A DNA stretch of 18,055 bases from an uncultured Gammaproteobacteria bacterium. GTDB lineage: Bacteria; Pseudomonadota; Gammaproteobacteria; GCA-2729495. The position numbers and the translations under genes are program-made. The stretch covers positions 1 through 18,055 of the forward strand of contig CAMYJV010000029.1 in NCBI GenBank assembly GCA_947258805.1, written 5' to 3'. Every line of letters starts with the position of its first letter. Within the stretch, counting starts at the first letter, position 1. Shown here in pieces: positions 15,615 to 18,055 of this stretch. The notes beneath the pieces are model-generated. The model had not been told where the DNA came from and searched no databases. It saw nothing but the letters and a program-made list of their open reading frames with translations.

Positions 15615-16310
15615 CTATCGTTGCGCGCAAATGCTTCGCTCGCACGGCAGGCCATCGCCGTCACCGTCCATGGCGGTCAGCCCGCATTGATTCAGGTAGA
15701 ACTTTGCCTCGTCGCAAGAGGCCATGTCGCGGCAGGAACGTTTGTCACCGCAACCCGCCGGGAGCGCAACCGCCGGCGGCCGGGCCACAGCCTGGCGGCA
15801 CGCCCCCCGCGGCAGCCGGTCGCCGCTCCACAAACCGCGTCTGTCGGCCCGCGCTTCGGCCTCCAGGTCGTAGAGCCGCTGGTCCTCCGAAAAACGGCAG
15901 TACACGGCTGCGAGGCCCATGCGGACCAGTTCCGCGTTCACATCGGTGTCGTTCAGGAACACGCGCCCGACGATGCGGTCGTACTTGTCGACATCGAACA
16001 GGCGCACCGCTATGTCGCGGTCGCGCACCATGCGCGATAAGGCCTGCCGGGCGGTATCGGCATAGGGCTCGCCCTTCTCCGGCGTGTCGATCTCGGCCAG
16101 CCGAATCTGCACCGTCGCGTTGTCCGGGGTCCTCAAGACCAGGCTGTCGCCGTCTTTCACCTTCGTGACACGGCCATAAATGAAGCCGTCTTTCGGCAAG
16201 GCCGCGGTGCCGGAATCGACGTCTTCTGCCGGTGCGCAGGCCACCAGCGGCAGAAAGCACGCGACGGTACGCGCAAGCTCCTTAATGCTTGTGGTCGTGA
16301 TCCGCGCCAT
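15615..16310 (-). CDS. Lipoprotein thermonuclease (SNase) with C-terminal excalibur domain
   Basis: A staphylococcal-nuclease-type enzyme expected to cut DNA or RNA outside the cytoplasm with Ca2+. The N-terminus is a lipoprotein signal (ACFLPLVAC lipobox). The SNase domain follows: GRVTKVKDGDSLVL, then RLAEIDTPEKGEPYADTA with the arginine and glutamate equivalent to R35 and E43 of the staphylococcal enzyme, and DKYDRIVGRVF with the R87 equivalent. The C-terminus holds an excalibur calcium-binding motif, MDGDGDGLPCE, with paired cysteines. I start at ATG 16310; a further ATG at 16334 is possible. Either start overlaps the 3' end of the FmdB-type gene, so translation is likely coupled. The protein is about 231 residues, normal for the combination. 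It probably digests extracellular nucleic acid, which pairs naturally with the exported nucleotidase elsewhere in the window. Confidence 0.92.
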   Translation of the reverse strand: MARITTTSIKELARTVACFLPLVACAPAEDVDSGTAALPKDGFIYGRVTKVKDGDSLVLRTPDNATVQIRLAEIDTPEKGEPYADTARQALSRMVRDRDIAVRLFDVDKYDRIVGRVFLNDTDVNAELVRMGLAAVYCRFSEDQRLYDLEAEARADRRGLWSGDRLPRGACRQAVARPPAVALPAGCGDKRSCRDMASCDEAKFYLNQCGLTAMDGDGDGLPCERSICAQR

Positions 16311-16605
16311 GCCCGTGGGAATGCGAATGGCCATGATCGTGGCTGTGGGCGCCGGCCGGGCTGTGGGAATGTTCGGCGTGGGGCGCAGCCTGATCGAACA
16401 TGTGGCCGCGCCGCACGGTCTTCTTCAGCTCGGCCTTTGGCTTGCGCCAGCCCTTGCCCTGCAGCTGGAAGGCGGGCGCTGACAGCAGTTTCTGCAGCGC
16501 TGCTTCGCCGCATGCCGGGCATTCGGCGAGGGGTTCGTCGGCCAGTCTCTGCAGCGCGTCGAACGCGTGACCGCAGGATTGGCACTGATAATCGTAGATC
16601 GGCAT
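16282..16605 (-). CDS. FmdB-type zinc-ribbon protein with histidine-rich tail
   Basis: A 107-residue protein of the FmdB/regulatory zinc-ribbon family. It starts MPIYDYQCQSCGHAFDALQ and has a second CPAC pair, so four cysteines form a zinc ribbon. The C-terminus is unusual: the last 32 residues contain 13 histidines in HSHDHGHSHSHGHG-like repeats, which should bind Ni, Zn or Co. Many FmdB proteins lack such a tail. The ATG at 16605 is chosen because it starts the conserved MPIYDY; no strong ribosome-binding site lies ahead. The His-rich 3' end overlaps the start of the lipoprotein nuclease by 29 bp. FmdB proteins are called regulatory, but their target is usually unknown. Confidence 0.9.
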   Translation of the reverse strand: MPIYDYQCQSCGHAFDALQRLADEPLAECPACGEAALQKLLSAPAFQLQGKGWRKPKAELKKTVRRGHMFDQAAPHAEHSHSPAGAHSHDHGHSHSHGHGADHDHKH

Positions 16606-16625
16606 AGACAGTTCTTTTACAAGAC

Positions 16626-16647
16626 CGGGCTTTGCCCGCAGTATAGT
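16626..16647. promoter_or_regulatory. Divergent promoter region with short hairpin and overlapping -10 boxes
   Basis: Between the fmdB-like gene and the CoA-binding gene, CGGGC-TTT-GCCCG (16626-16638) is a perfect 5-bp hairpin or palindrome. Next to it, the minus strand has TATACT (16640-16645) and the plus strand TATAGT (16642-16647). Both are one base off the -10 consensus and overlap each other. No good -35 matches are seen. Simultaneous use would be mutually exclusive. Confidence 0.3.
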
Positions 16648-16670
16648 GCGTTCTCTCCGCCCGCCGTGAA

Positions 16671-17120
16671 GTGAGTGCCACGTTGAGCCATCAGAACCCG
16701 GATGACGACGAGATTCGCAGCATCCTGACCGGCATCGCCACGGTGGCCATGGCCGGTGCATCAGACAAATCCAGCCGGCCGGTCTACGGCGTGTCCCAGT
16801 TTCTCCAGCGGCAGGGGGTCCGCGTCATCCCGGTGAACCCGCGAGTCGCCGGCAAAGACATACTGGGAGAAACCGCCTGCGCTCGTTTGCAGGACATCCC
16901 GGAACCGGTGGATATGGTGGACTGCTTCATCAATTCGGCACGGGTCGGGCCCATCGTGGACGACGCGATTGAGATCCGCGCGAAAATTGTCTGGCTCCAG
17001 CTCAACGTGATCGACGAGGCCGCAGCGGCCCGGGCCACTGCGGCCGGACTCACCGTCGTGATGGACCGCTGCCCCGCCATCGAGTGGCGTCGGTTAGGAA
17101 TTGCCCACGCCGATTCCTGA
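16671..17120 (+). CDS. CoA-binding (YccU-family) protein
   Basis: A 149-residue Rossmann-type CoA-binding-domain protein. It has [62 protein letters not shown] and the diagnostic [11 protein letters not shown] near the end. These match the YccU family, resembling the CoA-binding half of succinyl-CoA synthetase alpha. Its physiological role is not defined. The start is GTG 16671; an alternative TTG at 16683 exists, and there is no clear ribosome-binding site for either. The stop TGA shares its last base with the ATG of greB, so the two are translationally coupled. It is divergent from the fmdB-like gene, 65 bp away. Confidence 0.88.
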   Translation: MSATLSHQNPDDDEIRSILTGIATVAMAGASDKSSRPVYGVSQFLQRQGVRVIPVNPRVAGKDILGETACARLQDIPEPVDMVDCFINSARVGPIVDDAIEIRAKIVWLQLNVIDEAAAARATAAGLTVVMDRCPAIEWRRLGIAHADS

Positions 17121-17611
17121 TGGGACGCTGGCGACCACCCCCACCCAAGTCTTCGCCCTACATCACGCCGGCGGGCTACGACGCGCTGCAAACGGAACTG
17201 AAAGAACTCTGGGTGCGCCGCCGTGACGTAGTGAAGGCCCTGGCGGCGGCGGCGGCCGAGGGCGATCGCTCGGAAAACGCCGAGTACATTTACCGCAAGA
17301 AAGAACTCGCCGGAATCGACCGCCGCATCCGCTACCTGCAAAAGCGCCTGCCGAACCTCAAGGTTATCGATCGCGCTCCCGCAGCGAATCGCGCCTACTT
17401 CGGCGCGTGGGTCGAGCTGGAGACCGACGCCGGTGAACTGGTCGAGTACCGAATTGTCGGGCCGGACGAAGCCGACCCATCGGCGCACGCCATCAGCATG
17501 GATTCGCCACTGGCGCGGGCGCTGATGAAGAAAGCCGTAGACGATGAAGTCGAACTGGCAATTGACGGCACCAAAAACAGCTTCGTGGTCACCGGGATCC
17601 GCTACCAGTAA
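17120..17611 (+). CDS. greB: Transcription elongation factor GreB
   Basis: A 163-residue factor that enters the RNA polymerase secondary channel and stimulates cleavage of backtracked RNA. The N-terminal coiled-coil region begins [17 protein letters not shown]. It carries the signature [31 protein letters not shown], where the acidic tip residues D and E of GDRSENAE coordinate the catalytic Mg2+. The C-terminal FKBP-like part contains [13 protein letters not shown]. Length and the basic RRR at the start of the second helix fit GreB more than GreA. ATG 17120 overlaps the stop of the CoA-binding gene (TGATG), which decides the start. The next gene starts 69 bp later. Confidence 0.95.
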   Translation: MGRWRPPPPKSSPYITPAGYDALQTELKELWVRRRDVVKALAAAAAEGDRSENAEYIYRKKELAGIDRRIRYLQKRLPNLKVIDRAPAANRAYFGAWVELETDAGELVEYRIVGPDEADPSAHAISMDSPLARALMKKAVDDEVELAIDGTKNSFVVTGIRYQ

Positions 17612-17646
17612 CCGCGGAGTTGCCACCGCCCCCTAAGCCCATCATT

Positions 17647-17669
17647 CCCAAATACTTTTTGGGTTTGGG
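17647..17669 (+). promoter_or_regulatory. Alternative hairpins next to the lipoprotein ribosome-binding site
   Basis: CCCAAA (17647-17652) can pair with either of two adjacent TTTGGG copies (17658-17663 or 17664-17669). The second overlaps the GGGAG ribosome-binding site (17667-17671). Mutually exclusive folds could mask or expose the site. The first hairpin may alternatively act as a weak terminator for greB. No experimental support. Confidence 0.25.
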
Positions 17670-17679
17670 AGCGAGCAAA

Positions 17680-18055
17680 ATGGGCATGCTCAGCAGGAGT
17701 CTGGTTGTTACCGCCGGCGCCATCGGGCTGGTGGCTTGCGGCGGTGGTGGCGGCGGCGGTGGCGGCGTAGCGCCGATCACGGCCAACGCTGTCATCACTT
17801 CACAAAATGCGCCGGCCATTGCCGGTGCCGTCGTCGGGGCCACTGAAGGCACGCAGAGCATTGCCGACCTCGGCGGCCTGGCCGCGCCAGTCGGCCCCGG
17901 TGCCCTGCCCGTGCAGGAAGCCAACACTGGTGCGCCGCCCACCGCGGAAGTCACCATCGGCCCCGACATTACGAACTGCGCCGTGGCCGGCACGCAGACC
18001 TTCTCGGCCGAGCTTGCCGACCCGGCCACGATGTCCGGCGGTGACTCGATCTCTC
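17680..18055 (+). CDS. Poly-glycine lipoprotein, 3' part cut by the window edge
   Basis: The frame is open to the end of the window, so only 125 codons are visible. It begins with a lipoprotein signal peptide: MGMLSRS, a hydrophobic stretch to residue 19 and the lipobox LVAC with Cys20. A run of nine glycines (21-29) follows directly, a flexible linker common in outer-membrane lipoproteins of marine gammaproteobacteria. After it comes an Ala/Gly/Thr/Pro-rich segment with one further cysteine (in ITNCAVAG). GGGAG lies eight bases before the ATG. I do not recognise a domain in the visible part. It is probably an outer-membrane lipoprotein; the rest of the gene is needed to say more. Confidence 0.8.
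   Translation, partial: MGMLSRSLVVTAGAIGLVACGGGGGGGGGVAPITANAVITSQNAPAIAGAVVGATEGTQSIADLGGLAAPVGPGALPVQEANTGAPPTAEVTIGPDITNCAVAGTQTFSAELADPATMSGGDSIS

Noticed and set aside
16282..16380. Repetitive CATG/TGGCCATG-like stretch that looked like a short tandem repeat
   Set aside because: It is explained by the His/Gly-rich codons of the FmdB-type protein tail.
1..18055. CRISPR arrays, tRNA/rRNA genes, insertion sequences, toxin-antitoxin or phage-defence genes
   Set aside because: No regularly spaced repeats, cloverleaf-like sequences, transposase motifs or recognisable defence domains were found on reading both strands.

Overview
The window is high-GC bacterial chromosome, densely packed with genes on both strands. 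A GreB-type elongation factor, an FmdB-type zinc ribbon, a DUF454/YbaN membrane protein, a YccU-type CoA-binding protein and Ala-X-Ala/lipobox export signals together suggest a gammaproteobacterium, probably an environmental one. That assignment is inferred from gene content; no rRNA or other marker gene is present. I see no tRNA, rRNA, CRISPR array, transposase or integrase.

Layout, left to right. A membrane-anchored diguanylate cyclase (179-1402, +) is followed by a first luciferase-like (LLM) flavin monooxygenase (1546-2631, +). After a 293-bp non-coding gap come an exported SurE-type nucleotidase with a C-terminal hydrophobic anchor (3974-2925, -) and an eight-cysteine zinc-ribbon protein (4454-4098, -), the latter divergent from a DUF454 protein (4540-4983, +). 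A long minus-strand run then covers 11372 to 4986: MDR oxidoreductase, exported HSL-type esterase, sodium:solute symporter, multi-spanning membrane protein, flavoprotein remnant and NmrA/QorB-like reductase. Two genes of this run are broken: the symporter has an in-frame TAA, and the flavoprotein keeps only its two ends. An alpha/beta hydrolase (11514-12263, +) diverges from the MDR gene and converges on a Rieske oxygenase (13468-12311, -), with a 13-bp-stem bidirectional terminator between them. The Rieske gene diverges from a cupin_8/JmjC-like oxygenase (13684-14559, +) across an intergenic region holding a 31-bp imperfect palindrome. A second LLM enzyme, a lipoprotein thermonuclease with an excalibur domain and an FmdB-type protein with a histidine-rich tail form a tight minus-strand unit (16605-14591). 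The right end carries a CoA-binding protein and greB, joined by a 1-base stop/start overlap, and the 5' part of a poly-glycine lipoprotein cut by the window edge.

Functionally, the middle of the window is rich in redox and hydrolytic enzymes: two paralogous LLM enzymes, a Rieske oxygenase, a zinc-independent MDR reductase, an NmrA-type reductase, two serine hydrolases, a putative uptake symporter and a 2-oxoglutarate-type cupin. This resembles a peripheral catabolic region for an ester- or ring-containing organic substrate, but nothing in the sequence identifies the substrate. The two lesions in one apparent operon suggest that part of this capacity is decaying, unless they are sequencing or assembly errors. 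No complete novel system is evident. The best leads are the two broken genes, the anchored exported SurE, the palindrome between the Rieske and cupin genes, and the paralogous LLM pair.
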